A stretch of DNA of 63,072 nucleotides from Rhodospira trueperi (GTDB lineage Bacteria; Pseudomonadota; Alphaproteobacteria; Rhodospirillales; Rhodospirillaceae). Position numbers and translations under genes: made by a program. Below are positions 56,300 to 63,072 of this stretch, piece by piece. The stretch spans positions 1 through 63,072 of the forward strand of contig NZ_FNAP01000016.1 of the NCBI RefSeq assembly GCF_900101965.1, in the 5' to 3' direction. Position 1 is the first letter of the stretch. The number at the start of each line of letters is the position of its first letter. Under the pieces are notes generated by a model. That model worked only from the letters and a program-made list of their open reading frames with translations. It was not told where the DNA came from and did not search any database.

Positions 56300-57681
56300 G
56301 CGAGCCCATTGACTTCGAAAAGGCCAAGAAGCAGCGCCGCAAGGCCAAGTCTCCCGACGATGACGGACCGTTGCACGAGATGAATGAGCGGTTCGGCCTG
56401 GTCAAGATCGGTGCCGAAAACCGCGTGGTCGAGTTCACGACCGGGGCCGATGGCAAGCCGACGACCGCGTTCCGAACGACCCGGGCCTTCCGGGAAGAAT
56501 TCGGCAACCGCTTCATCCCGCGTGGTGACGCCTACAAGCCGATAGGCGACGTGTGGCTGAAGTGGTCCGGCCGGCGGACCTTCCAGGGCATCACCTTCGC
56601 GCCCCAGGGGGCGCCGGACGGCTGGCTGAACCTGTGGCAAGGCTGGTCGGTCGCGCCCGGATTGGGGACCTATGCGACCTTCCGTGACCACCTGTTGACG
56701 AACGCGTGCGACGGGGACGAAGACCTTTTCCGCTGGGTCTTCGCCTGGTTTGCCCAGATGGTGCAGGAACCGGAGAAGAAGCCGGGGACGGCGCTTGTCC
56801 TTCGGGGCGGGATGGGCACGGGAAAGACCATCGTCGGCGAAATCTTCGGCTCGCTGTTCGCCCATCACTATGTGCTGGTGGACCAACCCAAGCACCTGAC
56901 CGGCCCCATCAACAGCCACATGGAATCCTGCCTCCTGTTGCAGGCGGACGAAGGGTTCTGGGCTGGCGACAAAGGCGCGGAGGGCCGCTTGCGCGGGCTT
57001 ATCACGTCCGCGCGCCAGCTGATCGAACGGAAGAACGTCGATCCGATCCCGCTGCCCAATCTCACCCGTGTGCTGATCACGTCCAACCACGATTGGGTCG
57101 TGCCCGCCGGCCGTGATGAACGCCGGTTCGCGGTCCTGGACGTGGCGGACTATGCCAAACAGAACGCCGAATACTTCGGGGCCATCATGGATGAGATGGA
57201 CAACCAGGGCGGCCGGGCCGCGCTGCTTGCCGACCTGTTGGCCTTCGACCTGTCCACAGTGAACTTGCGCGCCATCCCGCAGACGGCGGCCCTGGCGGAG
57301 CAAAAGGCCGCCAGCATGCCGCCGATTCATCGTTGGTGGTACGACCGACTTATGGATGGCGTGCCTGTCCGCGCCCTGGACGGCTACGGGGAGCAATGGG
57401 GCTGGGGACCGTATGTGGCCCCGATCCCGAAGGCCGTGCTGTTCGAGGATTATGTGCGCGCGTCGGAGCACACTGGGGACCGTCGGCGATCCAGCGAAAC
57501 GCAGCTGGGGACGGAGCTCCGGCGCCTTGTGCCGACACTGGAGGTCATCCGGACCAATGCCGGGGGTGTTCGGAAATGGTGTTGGGTGCTCCCGACGCTG
57601 GAGGAATGCCGCGATCATTTTGCGAGCATGTATGGCCTCGGCAACCCCTGGCACCCAGAAGATGAGGAGTTTGGAGGGTAA
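56296..57681 (+). CDS. Phage-type primase/helicase (DUF5906, SF3-like)
   Basis: A 461-residue ATPase with Walker A RGGMGTGKTIVGEIFG near residue 175 and downstream features typical of phage/plasmid SF3 helicases: QADEGFWAGDKGAEGRLRGL (Walker B region), ERKNVDPIPLPNLTRVLITSN with a sensor asparagine, and DERRFAVLDVAD. It matches the primase-helicase family proteins of phages and satellites; no separate primase catalytic domain is visible. The start overlaps the previous gene by 4 bases. Directly downstream lie the twelve GTCCAACC repeats. Confidence 0.85.
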   Translation: MSEPIDFEKAKKQRRKAKSPDDDGPLHEMNERFGLVKIGAENRVVEFTTGADGKPTTAFRTTRAFREEFGNRFIPRGDAYKPIGDVWLKWSGRRTFQGITFAPQGAPDGWLNLWQGWSVAPGLGTYATFRDHLLTNACDGDEDLFRWVFAWFAQMVQEPEKKPGTALVLRGGMGTGKTIVGEIFGSLFAHHYVLVDQPKHLTGPINSHMESCLLLQADEGFWAGDKGAEGRLRGLITSARQLIERKNVDPIPLPNLTRVLITSNHDWVVPAGRDERRFAVLDVADYAKQNAEYFGAIMDEMDNQGGRAALLADLLAFDLSTVNLRAIPQTAALAEQKAASMPPIHRWWYDRLMDGVPVRALDGYGEQWGWGPYVAPIPKAVLFEDYVRASEHTGDRRRSSETQLGTELRRLVPTLEVIRTNAGGVRKWCWVLPTLEECRDHFASMYGLGNPWHPEDEEFGG

Positions 57682-57682
57682 G

Positions 57683-57933
57683 GTCCAACCTTGGTCTGTC
57701 AGGGTCCAACCTCGGTCCAACCTATGCACTCGGGAAAACGCAATGTTTTCAACGGGGAGTCCAACCGGTCCAACCAGTCCAACCTTTTCTTCGGGTTTCG
57801 CGCGCGTGTGTGCGCGGGCGTGCGCGCAAGACCCCCTTTATAGGTTGGACTGGTTGGACTGGTTGGACCAAGCAAGGCGTTCTGCGGGTTTCGGACGGTC
57901 CAACCTTGGTCAGGAGGTTGGACTCGGTTGGAC
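57683..57933. repeat. Cluster of twelve GTCCAACC repeats
   Basis: The 8-mer GTCCAACC (or its complement GGTTGGAC) occurs twelve times. Forward copies start at 57683, 57704, 57715, 57759, 57768, 57777 and 57898; reverse copies start at 57843, 57852, 57861, 57916 and 57926. The triplets at 57759/68/77 and 57843/52/61 have 9-base spacing and face each other around a 58-base loop that holds a CGCGC-type palindrome (about 57802-57829). The 15-mer GGTCCAACCTTGGTC occurs at both ends (57682, 57897). It sits between the helicase and the small terminase gene. Confidence 0.9.
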
Positions 57934-58078
57934 CAAGGTCGGACCTAAAGGACTTCCCAATGAGATTCGGGTCCTTCCCAAAAAAGCGAGATGCGGGCAT
58001 TTCGAACCGAGGCACTTCGCTAGCGTCAGGGCAAGAATTAAGCTAAACTCAGCACTGAACATGACAGGGCTATACACT

Positions 58079-58672
58079 ATGCAGAACCAAGACGAGCCCC
58101 ACATTGACCTTGACGGAGCCGTCATCACCAAAGCCGAGTTCGCCCGCCGTCTTGGGGTTTCGCGTGGCCGTGTCTCCCAACTGGTCCAGGCTGGCATGCC
58201 GACGCGCGAAGGCGGCAAGCTGGACGAAGCAGAGGCCCGGGCGTGGTACGCCGCCAATATCGACCCGTCGCGCCGCCGGGGATGCGCCGTGGTGAGCGAG
58301 GGCGCCCTCAAGGTCCTGGCGGCGGAGATGCCCCCCAGCGGGCTCCGAAACGGGCCGCACGGGGCCGCCCCCAGCGACCTGACCACCTGGCGCACCGAAC
58401 ACGAGCGCCTGAAGGCCGAAGAGCGGGCCATGCGACTGGCGCGGGAACGGGGGGAGACCCTACCCAAGGCGGACGTGGCGCGCCTGTTCGGCGACTTGGG
58501 GCGACACCATCGCGAGACCTGGTCACAGTTCCCCACCCGGGTGGCGCCGCTGCTGGCGGCCGAATTCGGCGTGTCCGAACCCGCCATGCTTCACGCCCTC
58601 GAAACCCATGTGCGGAACCAGCTGTCCGCCATGGTCGAGGCCCCGCCGGAGGTGTTCGCCGATGCTGGATGA
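58079..58672 (+). CDS. Phage terminase small subunit, Nu1-like
   Basis: A 197-residue protein with an N-terminal winged helix-turn-helix (ITKAEFARRLGVSRGRVSQLVQAGMP) of the Nu1/DNA-packaging type. The middle is a charged helical region (ERLKAEERAMRLARERGE) and the C-terminal part has FPTRVAPLLAAEFGVSEPAMLH. It precedes, and overlaps by 11 bases, the large terminase gene, the usual terS-terL order. ATG at 58079 is preferred; another lies at 58061. The nearby repeats are candidate binding sites for its HTH. Confidence 0.8.
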   Translation: MQNQDEPHIDLDGAVITKAEFARRLGVSRGRVSQLVQAGMPTREGGKLDEAEARAWYAANIDPSRRRGCAVVSEGALKVLAAEMPPSGLRNGPHGAAPSDLTTWRTEHERLKAEERAMRLARERGETLPKADVARLFGDLGRHHRETWSQFPTRVAPLLAAEFGVSEPAMLHALETHVRNQLSAMVEAPPEVFADAG

Positions 58673-60638
58673 TGCCGCCGCCTGGTGCTGGGATGCCTAC
58701 CGGCGGCAGGCCGCGCCGCCGCCGCTGCTGACCGTCTCGGAATGGGCGGACACATACCGCCGCCTGACCAGCAAGAGCGCGGCGGAGCCCGGTCCCTGGC
58801 GCACCGACCGCACGCCTTACCTGCGGGCCATCATGGACGCCCTGAGCCCGCAGGCGCCCTGGCAGCGCGTTGTGTTCGTGAAGGGGGCACAGCTTGGGGG
58901 CACCGAGGCCGGGAACAACTTCCTGGCCTATCTCATCCACTGGCACCCCGGCCCGATCATGGCCGTCCAGCCGACCGTCGAGGGCGCCAAGCGGTGGTCG
59001 CGCCAACGCCTGGATGACCTGGTCGAGGCGCCGCCGCTGGCGGGCCTGGTCAAGGATCCCCGGTCCCGGGACTCCGGCAACACAACCCTGCTGAAGGAGT
59101 TCCCCGGCGGGGTGCTGGTCGTGACCGGCGGCAACAGCGCGGTGGGGCTGCGGTCCATGCCGGTGCGGTTCCTGTTCCTGGACGAGGTGGACGCCTACCC
59201 CATCGACGCCGACGGGGAAGGCGATCCCATCGACCTGGCGGTGCAGCGCACCGCGACCTTCGGGCACCGACGCAAGGTGTTCCTGGTCAGCACGCCGACG
59301 ATCGAGGGCCACAGTCGGATCGAGCGGGCCTATCAGGAATCGGACCAACGGCGGTTCTGGGTCCCATGCCCCCACTGCGGCGAATTCCAGGTGCTGACCT
59401 GGGATCAGATGCGCTGGACCGAGGAGGCGCCGGAGACGGCGTTCTACGAGTGCGCGCACAACGGGTGCGTGATCGTCAACGCGGACAAGGCGACCATGCT
59501 CCCCCGGGGCGAATGGCGGGCGGAGGCGGATGGCGACGGCGAGACCGCCGGCTTCCATATCAGCTCGCTCTATTCGCCCGTCGGCTGGCTGTCCTGGGCG
59601 GACCTGGCGCGCCAGCACGAGAAGGCGAAGGACTCGCCCGCGCGCATGCAGGTGTTCGTCAATACCAAGCTCGGGGAGACCTGGCGGGACCAGGGCGAGG
59701 CCCCCGCCTGGGAACACCTGTGGGAGCGGTGCGGCGGCTATACGGCCGGCGAAGTCCCCGAAGAGGTCGCCTTGCTGACGGCCGGAGCCGATGTCCAGCC
59801 CGACCGGATTGAGGTCGAGGTGGTTGGATGGGGCGAAGGGTTTCGGTCCTGGTCCATCAGCTACCACGTTCTGGACGGATCGCCCGAAGGCGAAGCGGTC
59901 TGGCAGGCCCTGGACCAGGTCGTTCGGCACACCTGGCGCCGCCAGGGCGGGGGCGATGCCCTGACCGTCCAGCGGATCGCCGTTGATTCGGGCTTCCTGA
60001 CCCCGGCCGTGTATCGCTGGGTCGGCAGGACCGGGCAGAAGCTCGCCATGGCCATCAAGGGCCGCGCCAACATGATGACCGCCCTGGGCACCGCAACCCG
60101 CACCGAGGTGACCGGCGCCGGCCGGCGCGCCCGCACGCGCGGCGTGCGCGTCTGGACGGTTGGCGTGGACCTGTTGAAGGGGGAGCTGTATGGCCGCCTT
60201 CGCCTGACGCGCGGCGACGATGGCAGGGTGCCGCCCGGCTATTGCCACTTCCCGGAGGGCTACGAGGCCGAGTACTTCAAGCAGTTGACGGCGGAAGAGC
60301 TGGTCACCGGCACCAACCGGAAGGGCTACGAAACGCGGGAGTGGCGCAAGACCCGTCCGCGCAACGAGGCCCTGGACTGCCGCGTCTATGCTACGGCGGC
60401 GCTGCTGGCGTTGGGGGCGGCCCGCTGGGGACCGACCGAATGGGAAGCTCGGCGCCGGGCCAACGCGGGCGGGCTGCCCCTTTCTGCCCCCATGCCGGCG
60501 CCGCATGTGACGGCCGGCAATGATGAGACGGCGCCAGGGGGCAGCGCTGCCGACACCCCATCCGCGCACGGCGTGCGCGGTCCCTCCCCGCGGCCCGCGT
60601 CCAGGCCCGCGGTCATCCGGTCCAGCTGGTTGGGGTGA
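58662..60638 (+). CDS. Phage terminase large subunit, GpA family
   Basis: A complete 658-residue packaging motor of the lambda GpA type. The ATPase half has the deviant Walker A in VVFVKGAQLGGTEAGNNF and Walker B in VRFLFLDEVDAYP, with FLVSTPTIEGHSRIER as coupling motif and a CxxC zinc pair (CPHCGEFQVLTWDQM). The nuclease half carries LTAGADVQPDRIEVEVVGWG, IAVDSGFLTPAVYRW and the final RPRNEALDCRVYA. Ending is proline-rich. No portal or head protease follows, which is unusual for a GpA gene. Confidence 0.93.
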   Translation: MLDDAAAWCWDAYRRQAAPPPLLTVSEWADTYRRLTSKSAAEPGPWRTDRTPYLRAIMDALSPQAPWQRVVFVKGAQLGGTEAGNNFLAYLIHWHPGPIMAVQPTVEGAKRWSRQRLDDLVEAPPLAGLVKDPRSRDSGNTTLLKEFPGGVLVVTGGNSAVGLRSMPVRFLFLDEVDAYPIDADGEGDPIDLAVQRTATFGHRRKVFLVSTPTIEGHSRIERAYQESDQRRFWVPCPHCGEFQVLTWDQMRWTEEAPETAFYECAHNGCVIVNADKATMLPRGEWRAEADGDGETAGFHISSLYSPVGWLSWADLARQHEKAKDSPARMQVFVNTKLGETWRDQGEAPAWEHLWERCGGYTAGEVPEEVALLTAGADVQPDRIEVEVVGWGEGFRSWSISYHVLDGSPEGEAVWQALDQVVRHTWRRQGGGDALTVQRIAVDSGFLTPAVYRWVGRTGQKLAMAIKGRANMMTALGTATRTEVTGAGRRARTRGVRVWTVGVDLLKGELYGRLRLTRGDDGRVPPGYCHFPEGYEAEYFKQLTAEELVTGTNRKGYETREWRKTRPRNEALDCRVYATAALLALGAARWGPTEWEARRRANAGGLPLSAPMPAPHVTAGNDETAPGGSAADTPSAHGVRGPSPRPASRPAVIRSSWLG

Positions 60639-60730
60639 AACAGGCATTGGCTTGCCTGAAAAAGGTACATTCGCACCTAACTGCTTGAAAACGAGCCAGA
60701 ATAAGTTCCTTTGAAGTCAATGGGTTAAGG

Positions 60731-60759
60731 TTGACATTGGGGCGCTTCCCACCTATATT
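60731..60759 (+). promoter_or_regulatory. Near-consensus sigma-70 promoter with no gene downstream
   Basis: TTGACA (60731-60736), 17 bases, TATATT (60754-60759): the best sigma-70 promoter match in the window. It points right, but the next 70 bases have no credible start codon with ribosome site, and transcription would run into the 3' end of the convergent DUF3800 gene. It could make an antisense or small regulatory RNA. Confidence 0.6.
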
Positions 60760-60832
60760 GGGTATAGGCCCTGCCTTGCACGAAGTCTCAAGTGCCTACT
60801 TGGGATACGCCTCCGGCATAGTGCGGGCGGGG

Positions 60833-61672
60833 CTACTTTTTGTGCTTGGACATATCGGTGCGAACTCGATGGTTGCTTGGAATGAAGAGCCAATGCCGAT
60901 ATGGGTGAGTCCAATGATCTGACGCCTCTACGGTGCCCGTATTTGCGCCAATGTTAAAGTTTGGATATATTGACCGGATCCTGCGGCTAATTTCCTTAAA
61001 CACCTCTTCCTTTGCGCGGGTTCTCTTGCCGCGTATCCTTTGGCCTTCCGGTTTAATTTTGTGCAAATCGTTAAGCCTAAAATTCATTGACCCAAGTATC
61101 ACATCAAGGCACTGAAGAACGACGTGTTCGTGCGAGACGACATCAGCAATATTTTCACTTTTGACGATGATCTGCGCGCGCCGGAAATACGGGTTTTTTT
61201 CAAGGCCGCATATGTAAGACTTAAACTGAGCGACCTTCTCTTTCGTATCTGGCAATCGATCAAAATACACGCGAATTGATACTGGTTGCCCATCGAAATT
61301 ACAATGCTGTAGGCCGAAAGCATGCTTAACAAACTGATAGTATAGTAAAAAGTACTCGTTCTCTAACTGATCTGCAGTAAGCCCGACGGGCTCACGTAGG
61401 TTTTGGGTGAACATTATGCGGACCTTCACGGACCCCGCATCAATAAGATCGAAAAATGCGTTCATAAGCTCTATGTACTTATCCCTATAATTTTCCGTAA
61501 TCTTAACCCATTTTACTTCTCCATGAAGATTTAGATCTGTTTTTTTATCGTTGAGTGTTTGGCGAACAAAATCTATATTTTCGCCACCCACAAGCGCTCC
61601 GCCGTAAAAATTAGAAAAATGCACCCCTTTCTTTGCTGATTCGTCACAGTAAATCACAAGCTCTCTGGTCAT
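60833..61672 (-). CDS. DUF3800 domain protein, low-GC cargo gene
   Basis: A 279-residue protein with the DUF3800 opening ELVIYCDESAKKG and FSNFYGGALVGGEN (conserved acidic residues of an RNase H-like fold), FDRLPDTKEKVAQFKSYI and the late ASDHWTHPYRHWLF. DUF3800 genes are frequent in mobile elements and defence neighbourhoods; function unproven. Base composition (about 43-45% G+C) is far below the rest of the window, so it was acquired separately. A TTG-started extension reaches 61693; ATG at 61672 is preferred. Confidence 0.85.
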   Translation of the reverse strand: MTRELVIYCDESAKKGVHFSNFYGGALVGGENIDFVRQTLNDKKTDLNLHGEVKWVKITENYRDKYIELMNAFFDLIDAGSVKVRIMFTQNLREPVGLTADQLENEYFLLYYQFVKHAFGLQHCNFDGQPVSIRVYFDRLPDTKEKVAQFKSYICGLEKNPYFRRAQIIVKSENIADVVSHEHVVLQCLDVILGSMNFRLNDLHKIKPEGQRIRGKRTRAKEEVFKEISRRIRSIYPNFNIGANTGTVEASDHWTHPYRHWLFIPSNHRVRTDMSKHKK

Positions 61673-62096
61673 GTGATCAAATCCAAATTCCAAAGTGATG
61701 GCACATCTGGACCGCGTCCACTCTATTTTTGGCTCCTGCCCCTTGCAACAACTGACAAGCGGAGCGGACCAATGCTACTGAGCCCGGATCACAACCCTTG
61801 AAACGGCGCGGCGGCAAGGCCGACCATATGATGCCTGTGGGCGGGCCACAGTACAACGGTGCGCAAGCCCTTGTTGACGACAAGGGACCGGCGCCCGCCC
61901 GAATCAATCGCTCTGGAATGTCAAGGACCTGTGTAATGTTTCAGAAGTTGGGCCGGGCAAGCGGATCACTTTCGCCATACCTGGCGAACGTGCGGGGGCG
62001 GCCGTCCGTGGCCACAGTGCGCCCGCCAGAAATCGTTGAAGATCAAGCTCCCCGAAACGGGGGAGCAAAGAAATCAAAGGCTTAGGCCCTTCTACG
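61673..62096. other. Region between DUF3800 gene and the transposase, no gene seen
   Basis: About 420 bases without an acceptable gene on either strand. Composition rises back to the genome average through it. A promoter for the DUF3800 gene should lie near 61700-61800 on the minus strand, but no strong hexamer pair is evident. Confidence 0.5.
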
Positions 62097-63072
62097 GTAA
62101 CCGGGGCAGAAGTGCGGGCGGTGGCTGCGTCGCGACTCACATTTGGTTGCGCGAACTCGCGGTTCGTGATTCGCTGCGGGCATGGTCAAGCCGCCGTTCG
62201 ACATTGATGCCCTGTATCCGGCGACGCTGAAGCCGTTGACGCTGGGCCTGCTGGAAGAGAACGCCCGGCTGGTGTCGGAGAACGGGGCGTTGCGCGACGA
62301 GATCGCGCGGCTGAAGGGTCTGAAGGGCAAGCCGGACATCAAGCCGCCCTTGAAGCCGTCTGGCATGGACAAGGCAACGGACAAACGGCCCCGGCGCGAG
62401 GGGAAGCGGCGGCGCGGGCCGAAAAAGCCGTCGGGCGTGGTCGAGGAGCGGCGGATCGCGGTCGATGGTGTCCCGCCCGGCTCGCGGTTCAAGGGCACCC
62501 AGCCGTTCACGGTCCAGGAGCTCAGGATCGAGGCCCGCACGGTGTGCTATCACCGTGAACGGTGGATCACTCCGGACGGCGTGACGATGCTGGCGCCGCT
62601 GCCCGATGGGGTCACCGATCACTTCGGTCCCGCGCTCAAGCGCTTCATCCTCGCCCAATACCACCAGGGCCAGACGACGGTGCCCCGCCTGGTCGAGATG
62701 CTGCAAGGGCTGGGGGTGGCGATTTCCCAGCGGCAGGTGGTGCGCATCCTCATCGCGTCAAACGACCAGTTCGTCACCGAGGCCCGGGACGTTCTGCGGG
62801 CGGGCCTGACCCACGGACGGTGGATTTCGGTGGACGATACCGGCGCCCGTCACCAGGGCAGAAACGGCGTCTGCACCCAGATCGGCAACGATGCGTTCAC
62901 TGTTTTCGCCACCACGGTTTCCAAGAGCCGGCTCAATTTCCTCGAGCTTCTGCGGGCCGGGCACGGCGACTATGTGCTGAACGATCAGGCCTTCGCCGCC
63001 ATGCGCCGGCGCGGCCTCGCCGGTTCCGTCATCGCCCGACTGCAGGCCCACCCGGACCGGTTTTTCGCCGAT
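62097..63072 (+). mobile_element. IS66-like insertion sequence, left part only
   Basis: The DDE transposase gene starts 85 bases inside a possible left end at GTAACCGGGGCAGAAG (62097); IS66-family ends commonly begin GTAA. Lack of tnpA and tnpB before the transposase would fit the single-gene branch of that family. The right end and any 8-bp target duplication lie outside the window, so the boundaries are provisional. Confidence 0.5.
62182..63072 (+). CDS. IS66-like transposase, partial at right edge
   Basis: An open frame from ATG at 62182 to the end of the window, 297 codons with no stop, so its tail is cut. The N-terminus has a leucine-zipper-like helix (LTLGLLEENARLVSENGALR) and then a basic, proline-rich hinge. 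The catalytic region begins WISVDDTGARHQGRNGVCTQ, carrying the first DDE aspartate, and KSRLNFLELLRAGHGDYVLN with the second. The family call is from resemblance; related DDE families are possible. Confidence 0.72.
   Translation, partial: MVKPPFDIDALYPATLKPLTLGLLEENARLVSENGALRDEIARLKGLKGKPDIKPPLKPSGMDKATDKRPRREGKRRRGPKKPSGVVEERRIAVDGVPPGSRFKGTQPFTVQELRIEARTVCYHRERWITPDGVTMLAPLPDGVTDHFGPALKRFILAQYHQGQTTVPRLVEMLQGLGVAISQRQVVRILIASNDQFVTEARDVLRAGLTHGRWISVDDTGARHQGRNGVCTQIGNDAFTVFATTVSKSRLNFLELLRAGHGDYVLNDQAFAAMRRRGLAGSVIARLQAHPDRFFAD

Noticed and set aside
58308-60647. 779-codon minus-strand frame antisense to the terminase genes
   Set aside because: It mirrors the GC-rich third-position pattern of terS and terL, has no family motifs and would overlap two well-supported genes.

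Overview
The window is about 63 kb of GC-rich (roughly two-thirds G+C) alphaproteobacterial chromosome. Gene content and order point to a purple non-sulfur or related Rhodospirillales bacterium: mutM next to ubiE and ubiB, an ffh-rpsP-rimM-trmD-rplS cluster, L-malyl-CoA lyase of the ethylmalonyl-CoA pathway, a biliverdin-type bacteriophytochrome, a two-domain cold-shock protein and NikKL. The genus is an inference; no rRNA gene is present.

Layout. 1-5.5 kb: ubiquinone genes (ubiB, ubiE), mutM, a small exported protein, an enoyl-CoA hydratase and erpA. 5.5-10 kb: translation and SRP cluster on the minus strand, with structured repeats on both sides of rplS. 10.9-18.4 kb: bacteriophytochrome kinase, YjbQ protein, malyl-CoA lyase, a class V aminotransferase, a NERD protein and a single-domain response regulator. 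18.4-28.7 kb: PagL-like lipid A deacylase, Ala-tRNA(Pro) editing protein, OmpR-type regulator, divergent FolD, YggU, YggT, a large membrane protein, AbrB-type transporter, NAD kinase, pyrophosphatase and an HD-GYP protein. 28.7-40 kb: sahH behind a perfect palindromic operator, cold-shock protein, cNMP-TPR protein, small unknowns, tadA, a hemerythrin protein, mtnA and a PAS histidine kinase. 40-50.2 kb: YdbH-like protein, an orphan FlgE, recR, an EamA protein, ybaB, dnaX and the SRP RNA gene, then a truncated response regulator in front of its intact kinase. 50.3-55 kb: PQQ-like propeller, diheme cytochrome, nikR, and divergent nikK-nikL behind a near-consensus NikR box.

55.28 kb to the end is foreign. 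It opens with a 3' fragment of a tRNA-Gln gene, the expected scar (attL) of integration into a tRNA. Behind it come two small unknown genes and a primase/helicase overlapping by ATGA, a cluster of twelve GTCCAACC-type repeats, a Nu1-like small terminase, a complete GpA-type large terminase, an AT-rich DUF3800 gene and an IS66-like transposase cut by the window edge. No portal, head or tail gene follows the terminase and no integrase is visible, so this may be a phage satellite or a prophage remnant. This region is the best candidate for an undescribed system.

Several dispersed palindromic repeat families lie between genes. The best pair (5529-5705 and 26299-26445) shares termini but carries different central palindromes.
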